A DNA stretch of 64,000 bases from Solidesulfovibrio aerotolerans (GTDB lineage Bacteria; Desulfobacterota; Desulfovibrionia; Desulfovibrionales; Desulfovibrionaceae): assembly GCF_009856865.1 (NCBI RefSeq), contig NZ_WVUD01000004.1, forward strand, positions 1-64,000. Direction: 5' to 3'. Below the pieces are notes generated by a model. The model did not search any database, was not told the origin of the DNA, and saw only the letters and a list, made by a program, of their open reading frames with translations. Positions within the stretch are counted from its first letter, which is position 1; each line of letters begins with the position of its first letter. This document shows positions 25,608 through 33,743 of the stretch, piece by piece. A program made the translations under genes and the position numbers.

Positions 25608-25675
25608 GGGGGCGGCATTTGCCTCGATGCTGCCGCCGCTGGCGCGGCAGGCTCATCGAGGCAAATGCCGCCCCC
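25608..25675. repeat. 68-bp hairpin with perfect 22-bp arms upstream of malQ
   Basis: The arms at 25608-25629 and 25654-25675 are perfectly complementary. The 24-nt interior folds again (CTGCCGCC against GGCGCGGCAG). A second, shorter GC hairpin (CGGCCCCG arms at about 25685-25704) follows. It could act as a terminator-like or mRNA-processing structure, or be a small palindromic mobile element. Confidence 0.65.
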
Positions 25676-25929
25676 AACCTGCCCTCGGCCCCGAAGACGG
25701 GGCCGAACAGGGTGGAGACGGAGCGACAGGACAGAGCGGGCGATGGCCCCTCTTTTGGATCGGTCCTTTCGCCTAGACTTGCTGCCTGCCCATGAAAATG
25801 TAATCTATACCCCGTAAAAAGTTTTTGGGGCGTTTGGCTGTAGGGGCGTACCCTTTGCTGCGGGCCGCTTGGCCCGGGGTTCCCTCCCCCACATTCCTCC
25901 TCGCCTCTCGCACCCCCAAAGGAGCCACC

Positions 25930-27435
25930 ATGCAGCGCAGAGCCAGCGGCGTGCTGATGCACATTACTTCGCTTCCGTCCCGGTTCGGCATTGGCGATTT
26001 CGGTCCCGGGGCCAGGGCGTTTGCCCGGTTTCTGGCCCAGGCGGCCCAGTCGTATTGGCAGATTTTGCCGCTCACCCCCACGTCGACGTTTATTGGCAAT
26101 TCGCCCTACAGCAGCGATTCGGCCTTTGCCGTCAATCCGCTGTTGATCAGTCCCGAGGATTTGGCCGCAGCGGGCTGGGTCACGGCCGAGGCCGTTGCGG
26201 CGGCGGTGGTTGGCGGCAATCCGGCGGTGGCTGATTACGAGCAGGCCCAGATCAAAAAGGATGCGCTGTTGCGGCTGGCTTTCGGGAACAACCGGGAGCG
26301 GCTGGGGCAGGATGCCGGGTTTACGGTATTTTGCCGCGAAGAGGCTGGCTGGCTGGAGGATTATGCGCTGTTTCGGGCGGCCAAGCGGGAGCAGGGCGAG
26401 GCCGGCTTTGCCGACTGGCCCAGGGATTTGCGCGACCGCGAGCCCGGGGCGCTGGCCGCCCTGGCCGGGCGTTTGGGCGAGGAGATCGAATACGTCCGGT
26501 TCGTGCAGTATCTGGCAGCCGGCCAGTGGAAGGCGCTTCGGGCCGAGCTGCGCCAGTCTGACATCCAGGTCATCGGCGACATGCCCATTTACGTCACCGA
26601 GGACAGCGCCGATGTCTGGGCCAATCCGGGCTTGTTCAAGCTGGGCGATGACAAGCGGCCGGTGCTGGTGGCCGGGGTGCCGCCGGATTATTTCAGCGAA
26701 ACGGGCCAGCGGTGGGGCAACCCGGTCTATGCCTGGCCGGCCCATGAGGCCACCGGCTTTGCCTGGTGGCTGCGGCGCATGGAGCGCACGCTGGCCCTGT
26801 ACGACATCGTGCGGCTGGATCATTTCCGGGGCTTTGAGGCCTACTGGGAGATTGCGGCCAGTGAAGAAACTGCTGTCCGGGGCGAGTGGGTCAAGGCACC
26901 CGGGGAGGCGCTTTTCAAGGCCCTGACCCGTCGTTTCCCGGCCCTGCCGATTATTGCCGAGGATTTGGGCGTCATTACCGCTGAGGTGCGCGAACTGATG
27001 CAGGCCTTTAATTTCCCGGGCATGCGGGTGCTCCAGTTCGCCTTTGGTCCGGGCATTGCCGAGAACCGCGACGCGCCGCACAATTACAGCCACAACAGCG
27101 TGGCCTACACCGGCACCCATGACAACAACACCAGCCTGGGCTGGGCGCGCAGCGAATCCGGCAGCGAGGCCATGGACGCGCTCTATGCCTATCTCGGCCG
27201 CCAGATTCCCCACGAGGAGGTTCCCTGGGAGTTGTTGCGTCTGGTCATGACCAGCGCGGCCTCCAAGGTGATTGTCCCGTTGCAGGACGTGCTGTGCCTG
27301 GGCGAGGGCGCGCGCATGAACATGCCGTCGGTAGCCCAGGGCAACTGGTGCTGGCGGGCCGTGGCCGATCAGTTTGAGCCGGCGGTAGCTGCCCGGCTGC
27401 GGGCCATGACCGGGATTTTCGGCCGCAATCACTGA
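25930..27435 (+). CDS. malQ: 4-alpha-glucanotransferase (amylomaltase)
   Basis: MalQ transfers glucan segments between maltodextrins. The 501-residue GH77 protein shows RASGVLMHITSLPS at the N-terminus and SPYSSDSAFAVNPLLI. The catalytic triad is D297 (VRLDHFRGF), E344 (AEDLG) and D398 (GTHDNNT). The start at 25930 has AAAGGAG 6 nt upstream. The very long opposite-strand frame across this gene is a GC-bias shadow. It probably works with GlgB in glycogen/maltodextrin turnover, but the 550-bp repeat-filled spacer argues for separate transcription. Confidence 0.95.
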   Translation: MQRRASGVLMHITSLPSRFGIGDFGPGARAFARFLAQAAQSYWQILPLTPTSTFIGNSPYSSDSAFAVNPLLISPEDLAAAGWVTAEAVAAAVVGGNPAVADYEQAQIKKDALLRLAFGNNRERLGQDAGFTVFCREEAGWLEDYALFRAAKREQGEAGFADWPRDLRDREPGALAALAGRLGEEIEYVRFVQYLAAGQWKALRAELRQSDIQVIGDMPIYVTEDSADVWANPGLFKLGDDKRPVLVAGVPPDYFSETGQRWGNPVYAWPAHEATGFAWWLRRMERTLALYDIVRLDHFRGFEAYWEIAASEETAVRGEWVKAPGEALFKALTRRFPALPIIAEDLGVITAEVRELMQAFNFPGMRVLQFAFGPGIAENRDAPHNYSHNSVAYTGTHDNNTSLGWARSESGSEAMDALYAYLGRQIPHEEVPWELLRLVMTSAASKVIVPLQDVLCLGEGARMNMPSVAQGNWCWRAVADQFEPAVAARLRAMTGIFGRNH

Positions 27436-27491
27436 GGGTGTCGGAGCTTTTGCCAACGCCAGGCGTTGTCTGACGGACACAGTTTTATGGT

Positions 27492-27574
27492 TCGCCGCCG
27501 CCCCCAGGCGTCGGCGGCGACGACAGAGCGGGGATGCCCCGGGTCGCGGCGAAAAGCATCGTCGCGACCCGGGG
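27492..27574. terminator. Two GC-rich hairpins between malQ and the DUF1254 gene
   Basis: TCGCCGCCG (27492-27500) pairs with 27512-27520, and a 12-bp stem (27537-27548 with 27563-27574, CCCCGGGTCGCG) follows. They separate two convergent genes. Neither has a clear U run, so their termination strength is uncertain. Confidence 0.45.
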
Positions 27575-27595
27575 CGTTCGCATATCATCCCCTGT

Positions 27596-29017
27596 TTACG
27601 GCACCTTTTGGATGGCCGGGATCTTCCAGGTGCCGTCGATAATGGACGGCGGCGTTTCCTTGGGCCAGTAGAGGCGCAGCATGGGAATAAAGCGCCCTGT
27701 CGGCGTCGGGAGCCAGTTGGAGGCTTTCTCCGGGCCGGGGTTTTCGTTTTGCAGATAGAGGTCCACCGAGCCGTCGGCGTTTTTTGTAAGGTCGTTGCGG
27801 GCGCTCAAGGTATAACGGTTGAGTGGGTTCGCCACGAAGAAGTACTCGGCGTTATACATGGTCAGCGACCAGAAACCCTCGACCGGCGGCAAAAGCCCCT
27901 TGTCAAAGTGCAGCACGTATTTGGCCGACCCGTCGTAGGGCTTGCCCTGGGCGTCCGCTTCCGAAGTCGGGTAGACCGCATCCTGGGGCCGGTTGGCTCC
28001 AAGACCAATGGCGGTAATAAGCGCCCGCTGGAGGTAATCCGTACCGTAAAGGCCGGTTTTGGTCGCAAAGACCCAGCCGTTTTCGTCAGTCCCAGCCGAC
28101 TTGAAATGGGCCATGATGGTTTCAAAGCCGGCCTTGGGAATGGCGGCAAGGGCTTGCTGCACTTCGGGGGTTAGTTTCTTGGGGTCAAACGGCTTTCCGG
28201 GGACGATGCCCAGGCGGGCCATTTTTTTGAGCATCGGGGCGTCGTTTGGAGCGGCTGGATTATCCTTCATGAGCGCGGCCAGCAGATTGAAATAGGCCGC
28301 GCTGTCCAAGGCGTTGACCTGGTCGCGCACCGGGGTCTTCATGTCGATGGTTGTGTCCACTGTCCCCGGCGTCGGGGTGTAGGGCTTGCCGTAGGCATGC
28401 AGCGGCACAACGGAGACGGCGTCCTGGATCGCATGCACGGCCGCGTAATCCTGCGGCGTGCCGGTGCAGTAAATGCGCCCCAGGAGCCACACGACACTGG
28501 TCGGCGACTTGTATTCTTTTATGCCCTTGGGCAGTTTCCCCTTCCAGCCGGGACCGGTGATGGCGTATTGCTGCGGGCCTGTTCCGGTGGTGCGTTTGCC
28601 GGGCGCCTGGAACACTTCGGTCCAGCCATCGAGCATTGGGAAGAGTGCATACCGGTCGTGCATATCCGGCAGGCTCAGAATCCATGGCTCTTTGCCCACG
28701 TCAAGCCAGGTGGTGGTGTAGAGGGTGTCGGCGTTGGGCGCGGTGACGTCCCTGAAGGCGGCGTCGGGATAGGCGCGCATCCGTACCAGTTGCCCCATGG
28801 GCGCGCGCGTGCCTTCCGGTTCGCGCACGTTTGTCATCACCCGCTTGGTCATTTCCATGGTGATCAGCGGGTAGCCGAAGATATACGCATCCAGTGCGAT
28901 CTGCTTGGCTTCCTGGAGGGTGGGCTTGCTGGCGATCTGGGCAAAGGCCGCTTCAGGAGAAGCGTATTGGAGCAGGGCCAGCGTCAAGACGAGCGTTTTT
29001 ATAAAACTCGCTTTCAT
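27596..29017 (-). CDS. Exported DUF1254/DUF1214 domain protein
   Basis: The 473-residue precursor has a signal peptide (about 1-27, ending AAFA). An N-terminal DUF1254 domain follows (about 35-170: AYIFGYPLITMEMTKRV, APNADTLYTTTWLDV), then a C-terminal DUF1214 domain (about 330-450: GFWSLTMYNAEYFF, LYLQNENPGPEKASNWLPTP). Proteins with this pair are widespread, periplasmic and of unknown biochemical role. The start at 29017 has AAAGGAG 6 nt upstream. A small exported protein follows upstream on the same strand after 93 nt. Confidence 0.88.
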   Translation of the reverse strand: MKASFIKTLVLTLALLQYASPEAAFAQIASKPTLQEAKQIALDAYIFGYPLITMEMTKRVMTNVREPEGTRAPMGQLVRMRAYPDAAFRDVTAPNADTLYTTTWLDVGKEPWILSLPDMHDRYALFPMLDGWTEVFQAPGKRTTGTGPQQYAITGPGWKGKLPKGIKEYKSPTSVVWLLGRIYCTGTPQDYAAVHAIQDAVSVVPLHAYGKPYTPTPGTVDTTIDMKTPVRDQVNALDSAAYFNLLAALMKDNPAAPNDAPMLKKMARLGIVPGKPFDPKKLTPEVQQALAAIPKAGFETIMAHFKSAGTDENGWVFATKTGLYGTDYLQRALITAIGLGANRPQDAVYPTSEADAQGKPYDGSAKYVLHFDKGLLPPVEGFWSLTMYNAEYFFVANPLNRYTLSARNDLTKNADGSVDLYLQNENPGPEKASNWLPTPTGRFIPMLRLYWPKETPPSIIDGTWKIPAIQKVP

Positions 29018-29110
29018 GATGGTCTCCTTTGTCCGCCATTGGCCGGCGGGGCCGGCTGCGGTTCTCGGCGCAACCAGGGTGGCAGGATCTATCCCTTGCC
29101 GGCGGCGGCG

Positions 29111-29707
29111 CTATTTGACGACACTGCCGTCAAAGGGTGAACGCTTGGCGGGCGCAGAAGCTGCGGGCAAGGTGACTTCTTTGGTCAGCTTGTCTTTCTC
29201 GGACAGCTTGGCCAGGGCATCGAGATCCACGTTGTCCAGATCGAGCAGATTGGCGAGTGGGCCGGGGTTGGCCGTGGAATAATAGGCGAGTTTGAGGGAA
29301 CCCGTGGCCGCATTGGCCTTGAGCTTGACTTTGACCTTGCCCTTGCGCCAGCGCAGCACGGCGGCACCGTCGTCTGCGGCGGCGGCAGGCTTGCCGAATT
29401 CCGCCGTCAGCCGCTTGGCCATGGCGTCGCGCTCGATCAGGCCGTCCAGACGGACATAGGCGGCGAAAAGCTTGCCCGAGGCAAAGCCGTACACCACCAC
29501 CGGTGCCTGGCCATTTAAGCGATAGCGTTCCTTGAGATTGACGGCGTAGGTGACGCTGCCGTCCTTTTTAAGAGGCATAAACGACGGCAAGGCCGCCAGC
29601 GGCGTTCCGAAAGCCGTTCCGGCAAAACCATCAGTCTGGCCAGCCATGGCTGTACCGCCCAGCATGATGCAAAACGCCAGGGCAAAGCAAACAATCCTCC
29701 CGCGCAT
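29111..29707 (-). CDS. Exported 198-residue protein of unknown function
   Basis: The precursor begins MRGRIVCFALAFCIMLGG with cleavage probable after AMA, giving a periplasmic protein of about 175 residues. It contains GFAGTAFGTPLAALPSF, a Lys-rich strand KGKVKVKLKANA, and an acidic C-terminal region DLDNVDLDALAKLSEKDK. The start at 29707 has AGGAGGGG upstream, a strong site; the frame beyond it to 29827 is unsupported. It precedes the DUF1254 gene on the same strand, so co-transcription is possible. I do not recognise a named family. Confidence 0.75.
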   Translation of the reverse strand: MRGRIVCFALAFCIMLGGTAMAGQTDGFAGTAFGTPLAALPSFMPLKKDGSVTYAVNLKERYRLNGQAPVVVYGFASGKLFAAYVRLDGLIERDAMAKRLTAEFGKPAAAADDGAAVLRWRKGKVKVKLKANAATGSLKLAYYSTANPGPLANLLDLDNVDLDALAKLSEKDKLTKEVTLPAASAPAKRSPFDGSVVK

Positions 29708-29862
29708 ATCCCCTCCTGAGTTCGGATTTCGTATGCCGTAACGTACCCCGGCCGGCAAACGCAAGCCGGTTCGCTTGCAAAAGCCGTCATGGGGCAGCTT
29801 TCCTTGGCAGCCGTCGTGCGTGGGCACCAGTCCAGTCCTGGCTTGGGCGGGAGAATCGGCGG

Positions 29863-29899
29863 TGTTGCGTCGTCGCTGCGCTTGGAACAGCGGCTTGGG
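29863..29899 (-). repeat. Echo of the 3' end of the NTF2-like lipoprotein gene
   Basis: This stretch repeats 29936-29971, which spans the stop and last codons of the gene ending at 29954. It includes an uninterrupted identical 15-bp block (GAACAGCGGCTTGGG) offset by 72 bp, downstream of that gene on its own strand. Confidence 0.55.
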
Positions 29900-29953
29900 G
29901 GGCCGCGCACAACTGGAGGAAATATTCCTCGTCGTATTGCGTCGCTGCTGTAC

Positions 29954-30826
29954 TCAGAACAGCGGCTTGGGAGCCTCGTCGGTGGGCACGATTTGTCCGC
30001 CGGTCGGAGCCGGGGCCGGCTCGGCCGGCGGCTGGGAGGCTGGCTGGGGCGCGGTTGCCGGGGCCGGCTGCGCTTTTTTGGGTGGCTCGCCTTTAATGAC
30101 GCGTTTGGTCTTGCGGCCTTTGAGCGTGGCGTCGCGGGGCGGCAGCGGTTTCTGGGGTGATCCTGCCGGCGGCAGCCGGAAATTCGGACCCACCGGCTCG
30201 CCGTGGAATTCCTTGATCTTCCACATCAGATGCTCATCGCGCACGAGTCCGAAAAAACAGTCCATGACCGCCTGTTTTTCCTGCCCGGCCTGTTCCCAGG
30301 CCAGATCAGCCACCACCCGCACCGAGGCCCGTTCGCCCTTGGTCTGGATGTCCATGGGTTCGCGCCAGACAAGGCGCAGGCCCATGCGCCGCTCGTCGGC
30401 CATGGCGGCCGGCAGTTGTTTGGCCAGCTCGCCGCTGCGGATGGGGCGTATGGCGTTGCCTAGAAGCGGCACCACCCGGGCGTCGTCGGTAAAAAGGCGC
30501 AGCAGGGCCTTGGCGTCGCCGCTGGCGGCGACTGCGGGATAGGCGACGATGAAGGCATGGACGTTTTTGGCGTCGGCCGAGGCGAAGCCCGTGGGTTTGG
30601 GCGCGTCTTTGGGGGCGGCCTTGCCGGCGCAGCCGGGCAGCAGGGCGAGCAGGGCGCAAAGGACGAGCAGCAACCGTACGGCGGCCGGCCGGCCGAGCCG
30701 GGTGTTTCCCTGGGGCAGGGGCGAAATCCTGTCGCCCGGGGCGGGCTGGACGACGGCCGGTCCGGCGGACCGGCCATGCCAACGGAAGCCTTCCAACGCT
30801 TTGCAACGCAACTTCCGTGCAACCAT
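29954..30826 (-). CDS. Putative lipoprotein with NTF2-like domain and Pro-rich tail
   Basis: The 290-residue frame contains a hydrophobic stretch followed by a lipobox-like LLPGC at about residue 66. A domain of about 120 residues resembling SnoaL/NTF2-like proteins follows (VHAFIVAYPAVAASGDAKALL through WKIKEFHG). The tail is rich in Pro, Ala and Lys. The start at 30826 has GGGAGG 5 nt upstream, which places some 45 residues before the signal-like segment. This is unusual for a lipoprotein, and a shorter start is possible although no good internal ATG is seen. It follows the flavoprotein gene on the same strand (26-nt gap). Its 3' end is echoed about 72 bp downstream. Confidence 0.65.
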   Translation of the reverse strand: MVARKLRCKALEGFRWHGRSAGPAVVQPAPGDRISPLPQGNTRLGRPAAVRLLLVLCALLALLPGCAGKAAPKDAPKPTGFASADAKNVHAFIVAYPAVAASGDAKALLRLFTDDARVVPLLGNAIRPIRSGELAKQLPAAMADERRMGLRLVWREPMDIQTKGERASVRVVADLAWEQAGQEKQAVMDCFFGLVRDEHLMWKIKEFHGEPVGPNFRLPPAGSPQKPLPPRDATLKGRKTKRVIKGEPPKKAQPAPATAPQPASQPPAEPAPAPTGGQIVPTDEAPKPLF

Positions 30827-30852
30827 TCGTCCTCCCTGTCGGTTGGTTGCGC

Positions 30853-32025
30853 TCAGCGCGGCCCCTTGGCCCGGGGCAGGAGCAGCCGATACGAGCGCAG
30901 GCCGTGAACCATCTCGCCCAAAAGCCGCCCGCCGCCGCGCACAAAGCACAGCAGCGGCAAAAAGCCCCATTGCTGGCTGGCGTAGAGCACCCGGCGCAGT
31001 CTGCGCGACCAGATCAGTTCCGGCAGAATGTCGCGGCGAAGCCCCTGGCCGTAGATTGCTGCCGGGTCGGCGTTTCGGGTGAGTGCTGCGGCCACCGCCT
31101 CGCCGGCCAGTTCGCCGCTGCGCAGGGCGTAGTAGATGCCCTCGCCGAAAAGCGTTTCCACCAGTCCGGCGGCGTCGCCGGCCAACAGCGTGCGGCCGTG
31201 CCAGGGCGCGGTCAGATAGTTGCCATAGGGCAGGCCATGGCCTTTGGCCTTATCGGCCAGGGCGGCGGGCAGGCCGAGAAATTCCACGAATTCGCGGAAT
31301 CTGGCCCGAAATTCCCGGCCGTGGCGGGCGCTGTGGCCGCCGATGCCGATGACGAGCCGGTCGGCGTGGGGGAACACCCAGCCGTAGCCGGCGCGCAAAA
31401 ATCCCGCATAGACGGTGGGGTGGTCGGCGTGCAGATCGGGATGGACGGTCCCGGCGAGCAGCGCGTCATCGCGGGGCAGGGAAAATTCCAGCGCCCCGCC
31501 CATGCCGGCCTTCCAGGCGGCCGTATCAAAGGGGCAGGACCGGCGCACCAGACTGGCCGCGCCGTCGCAGCCGATGACATAGCGGCCGCGAAATTCCCGG
31601 CCGTCGTCAAGGCGCACGACCCCGGCCAGGGGATCGACAAAGGCGACATGGCAGCCCAGGCGCACGTCGGCCCCGGCCCGCCCGGCCTGATCGAGCAGAT
31701 GCTTGTCAAACACCCGGCGGTTGGTGAAATGAAACGGATAAAACGTCTCGCCGCTGGCGATGACGCGCTCGCGAAAGCGGATGCAGTAGCCGGGCATGGC
31801 GGCGTTAAAGACGCCCGAGGCGAGCAGCCCCTCGGCGCTCTCGCCGTAGACCCGCTCCAAGACGTCCACGGCCTTCCAGGTGAGCAGCCCGGCGCACAGC
31901 TTGTCGCGGGGGAATTCGGCTTTATCGAGCACCAACACGCGCAGGCCCTTTCGGGCCAGCACCTGGGCGGCGGTGGAACCGGCTGGACCGGCTCCGACTA
32001 TGACGACATCGTGGGTTTCATTCAT
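30853..32025 (-). CDS. FAD-dependent oxidoreductase, geranylgeranyl-reductase-like
   Basis: The 390-residue flavoprotein has the N-terminal dinucleotide-binding motif VVIVGAGPAGSTAA (about 7-20), the family motif FPRDKLCAGLL, GCDGAASLVRR, and the second FAD motif LLAGDAAGLVETLFGEGI (about 285-302). It fits the geranylgeranyl-reductase / digeranylglycerophospholipid-reductase-like group, which reduces isoprenoid chains in quinones, lipids or pigments. The start at 32025 gives the correct N-terminus although the ribosome site is weak. It is divergent from the HAD gene. In this lineage a role in modifying menaquinone side chains is an inference only. Confidence 0.85.
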   Translation of the reverse strand: MNETHDVVIVGAGPAGSTAAQVLARKGLRVLVLDKAEFPRDKLCAGLLTWKAVDVLERVYGESAEGLLASGVFNAAMPGYCIRFRERVIASGETFYPFHFTNRRVFDKHLLDQAGRAGADVRLGCHVAFVDPLAGVVRLDDGREFRGRYVIGCDGAASLVRRSCPFDTAAWKAGMGGALEFSLPRDDALLAGTVHPDLHADHPTVYAGFLRAGYGWVFPHADRLVIGIGGHSARHGREFRARFREFVEFLGLPAALADKAKGHGLPYGNYLTAPWHGRTLLAGDAAGLVETLFGEGIYYALRSGELAGEAVAAALTRNADPAAIYGQGLRRDILPELIWSRRLRRVLYASQQWGFLPLLCFVRGGGRLLGEMVHGLRSYRLLLPRAKGPR

Positions 32026-32164
32026 GGGAAATCGTGCGGCTTTTGGTTTCGGCTGGCCCGGCAGGCCCGGATCGCGGTTGCCAAGGGTGTCTGCCCCGTC
32101 TACACAAAAAGCAATCATACCTGCGACACGCCCGGCGGGCAATCCGTTACAAGGTCAATTCGTG

Positions 32165-32824
32165 ATGCAAAAGCTCCACTTTGCTGCGGTGGTGTTCGAT
32201 TTCGACGGCACCCTGGCGGAACTCGTCCTGGATTTTACGGCCATGAAGGCCCGGCTGGGCCGGGTGGCCGCCACCTTTCTGGCCGATGTGCCGACGCCAA
32301 ACGGCCTGCCGGCCCTGGAATACGCCCGGTTTCTGGCCGAGACCATCGGCGCGCAGTCGGCCCAGGCCGCGGCCCAGTTCGAGCTGTTTGCCGCCCGTGC
32401 CATCATGGACCAGGAAATCGAGGCCGCCCGCGCCGCCCGGCTGTTTCCCGCCACCCGGCCGGCCCTGGCCGCCCTCACCCGGGCCGGCACCCGGGTCGGC
32501 ATCATCACGCGCAATTGCCGGGCCGCCGTGGAGATCGTTTTTCCCGACGCCGCCGCCTATGCCGGCGTGATCCTGGCCCGCGACGACGCCCGCCACGTCA
32601 AACCCGACCCTCGGCATCTCCTTGACGCCTTGCAGGCGCTGGGTGTGCGCCCCGAGGACGCCCTCATGGTTGGTGATCATCCCATGGACGTGGCCACGGG
32701 CCAGGCCGCCGGCACCCGCACCGCCGCCCTGGCCAGCGGGCGCACCCCCCTGGCCGAACTGGCCCGCCACAACCCGGATTACCTGGCCGACGACATCGCG
32801 GCGCTGGTGGCGATGCTGCAATAA
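32165..32824 (+). CDS. HAD-family hydrolase (phosphatase-like)
   Basis: The 219-residue protein carries the HAD motifs in order: DFDGT (D12 nucleophile, D14), GIITRN (motif II Thr), HVKPDP (motif III Lys) and GDHPMD (motif IV acids). The helical insertion after motif I places it among phosphoglycolate-phosphatase-like (subfamily I) enzymes; the substrate is unknown. The start at 32165 is preceded by an in-frame GTG at 32162. It ends 30 nt before a palindromic 3'-end element. Confidence 0.85.
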   Translation: MQKLHFAAVVFDFDGTLAELVLDFTAMKARLGRVAATFLADVPTPNGLPALEYARFLAETIGAQSAQAAAQFELFAARAIMDQEIEAARAARLFPATRPALAALTRAGTRVGIITRNCRAAVEIVFPDAAAYAGVILARDDARHVKPDPRHLLDALQALGVRPEDALMVGDHPMDVATGQAAGTRTAALASGRTPLAELARHNPDYLADDIAALVAMLQ

Positions 32825-32854
32825 CGACGAAAGGCGGGAAGAACAAAACGAATC

Positions 32855-32902
32855 GGGGCGCTGCCCCGCGCCCCGCCGGGGGGATGATCCCCCCGGACCC
32901 CC
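32855..32902 (+). repeat. GC-rich palindromic 3'-end element, copy e (after the HAD gene)
   Basis: One 23-bp unit (GGGGCGCTGCCCC start, 32855-32877) is followed by the core GGGGGGATGATCCCCCC and GGACCCCC. It has the same organisation and orientation as the six-unit version after glgB and lies 30 nt after the HAD stop. Confidence 0.7.
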
Positions 32903-32957
32903 GCGATGGGGAGTGTGGGGGGGCGGCCGGAGCCGTGAGGTGGCGGCCTTGGTTTGT

Positions 32958-33275
32958 TTAGGTCAGGCAGGCAACAGGAACAGAAGGCAAGTGATCAAAC
33001 CGGGGGATTGCATTGATTTCAGCTTCTTTCGACTGCTCCAGCCGGTCCCGGTCAATCTCAAAGATCATTTGCAAGTTCATCCAGTATTGGGGCGTTGTCC
33101 CAAAAAATTGGGCTAACCTTCGTGCAGTATCTGCCGTGACGGCGCGTTGTCCCTTGAGAAGCTGTGTTATCCGGTTGGCAGGCACTTTTAAATAGGAGGC
33201 CAGTTGATTGGCGCTCATATTGAGTTCCTGTAATTCATCCGCCAACAGCGTCCCAGGATGAATAGGCGTCCTCAT
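32958..33275 (-). CDS. higA: Antitoxin of HigA/VapI family (XRE HTH)
   Basis: The 105-residue protein has a helix-turn-helix of the Xre/HigA type (about 15-75: PGTLLADELQELNMSANQLA, RITQLLKGQRAVTADTARRLAQFF, then GTTPQYWMNLQ, a signature of HigA). It neutralises HigB and usually represses the operon. The start at 33275 (MRTPIHPG) is chosen because AAGGGTG precedes it, whereas the ATG at 33299 has no ribosome site. It is encoded 67 nt after higB, the toxin-first order typical of higBA. Confidence 0.93.
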   Translation of the reverse strand: MRTPIHPGTLLADELQELNMSANQLASYLKVPANRITQLLKGQRAVTADTARRLAQFFGTTPQYWMNLQMIFEIDRDRLEQSKEAEINAIPRFDHLPSVPVACLT

Positions 33276-33342
33276 AAAATCACCCTTAATCGCAGGCATT
33301 GATTGTTTTTAACATCTGTTTTGGCAATGTTTGGGCTTCTGT

Positions 33343-33624
33343 CTAATGGTAGTTTACTATCTCGACATTTTCGGCCCCTGACTCGCTCCAGGTAAAGCAG
33401 ATTCTCCACTTGTCATTGATGCGAATACTATATTGACCTTTTCTGTCTCCGCCCAACGCTTCAAAATGATTGCTCGGAGGTTGGCGCAGATCGTAAAGTT
33501 CGACAGCCGCTTCAAGTCGGCGTAAACACCGCTCGGCGGCTGATCGAAATGCGCGGAAGTTTTTGTCGCACTCGCCTTTTTCAGAGAGTAATTTTGTCTT
33601 TCTGCATTTAAACGACTTAATCAT
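33343..33624 (-). CDS. higB: Toxin of HigB/RelE family
   Basis: The 93-residue basic protein matches the HigB group of ribosome-dependent mRNA interferases: AAERCLRRLEAAVELYDLRQPPSNHFEALGG, then GQYSIRINDKWRICFTW. The pattern PPSN..EAL and the RINxxWRICF strand are characteristic. The start at 33624 has AGAGGGG closely upstream. It is the first gene of the higBA pair. A partly palindromic motif rich in ACGT lies about 50 nt upstream and may be the HigA operator. Confidence 0.93.
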   Translation of the reverse strand: MIKSFKCRKTKLLSEKGECDKNFRAFRSAAERCLRRLEAAVELYDLRQPPSNHFEALGGDRKGQYSIRINDKWRICFTWSESGAENVEIVNYH

Positions 33625-33672
33625 GATCCCCTCTTGAGTATCCTGCCAAGCCGGTCATTCAGAAAAAATAGT

Positions 33673-33690
33673 ACGTTGTACGTCAAACGT
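33673..33690 (-). promoter_or_regulatory. Candidate HigA operator / higBA promoter
   Basis: The 18-bp sequence has ACGTT/AACGT ends and matches its own reverse complement at about 14 of 18 positions. On the minus strand it contains TTGACG, a -35-like hexamer, about 50 nt before the higB start. Autoregulation by HigA is usual for the family. Confidence 0.4.
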
Positions 33691-33743
33691 CAAGAGGGGG
33701 AGGTGCGATTCGCTTGGCCCCCCCCGGCAGCGCCCGTTCGGGC

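Noticed and set aside
25378-27588. 736-codon open frame opposite malQ
   Set aside because: It is antisense to an amylomaltase with intact catalytic residues and reads through the repeat block; composition is that of a shadow frame.
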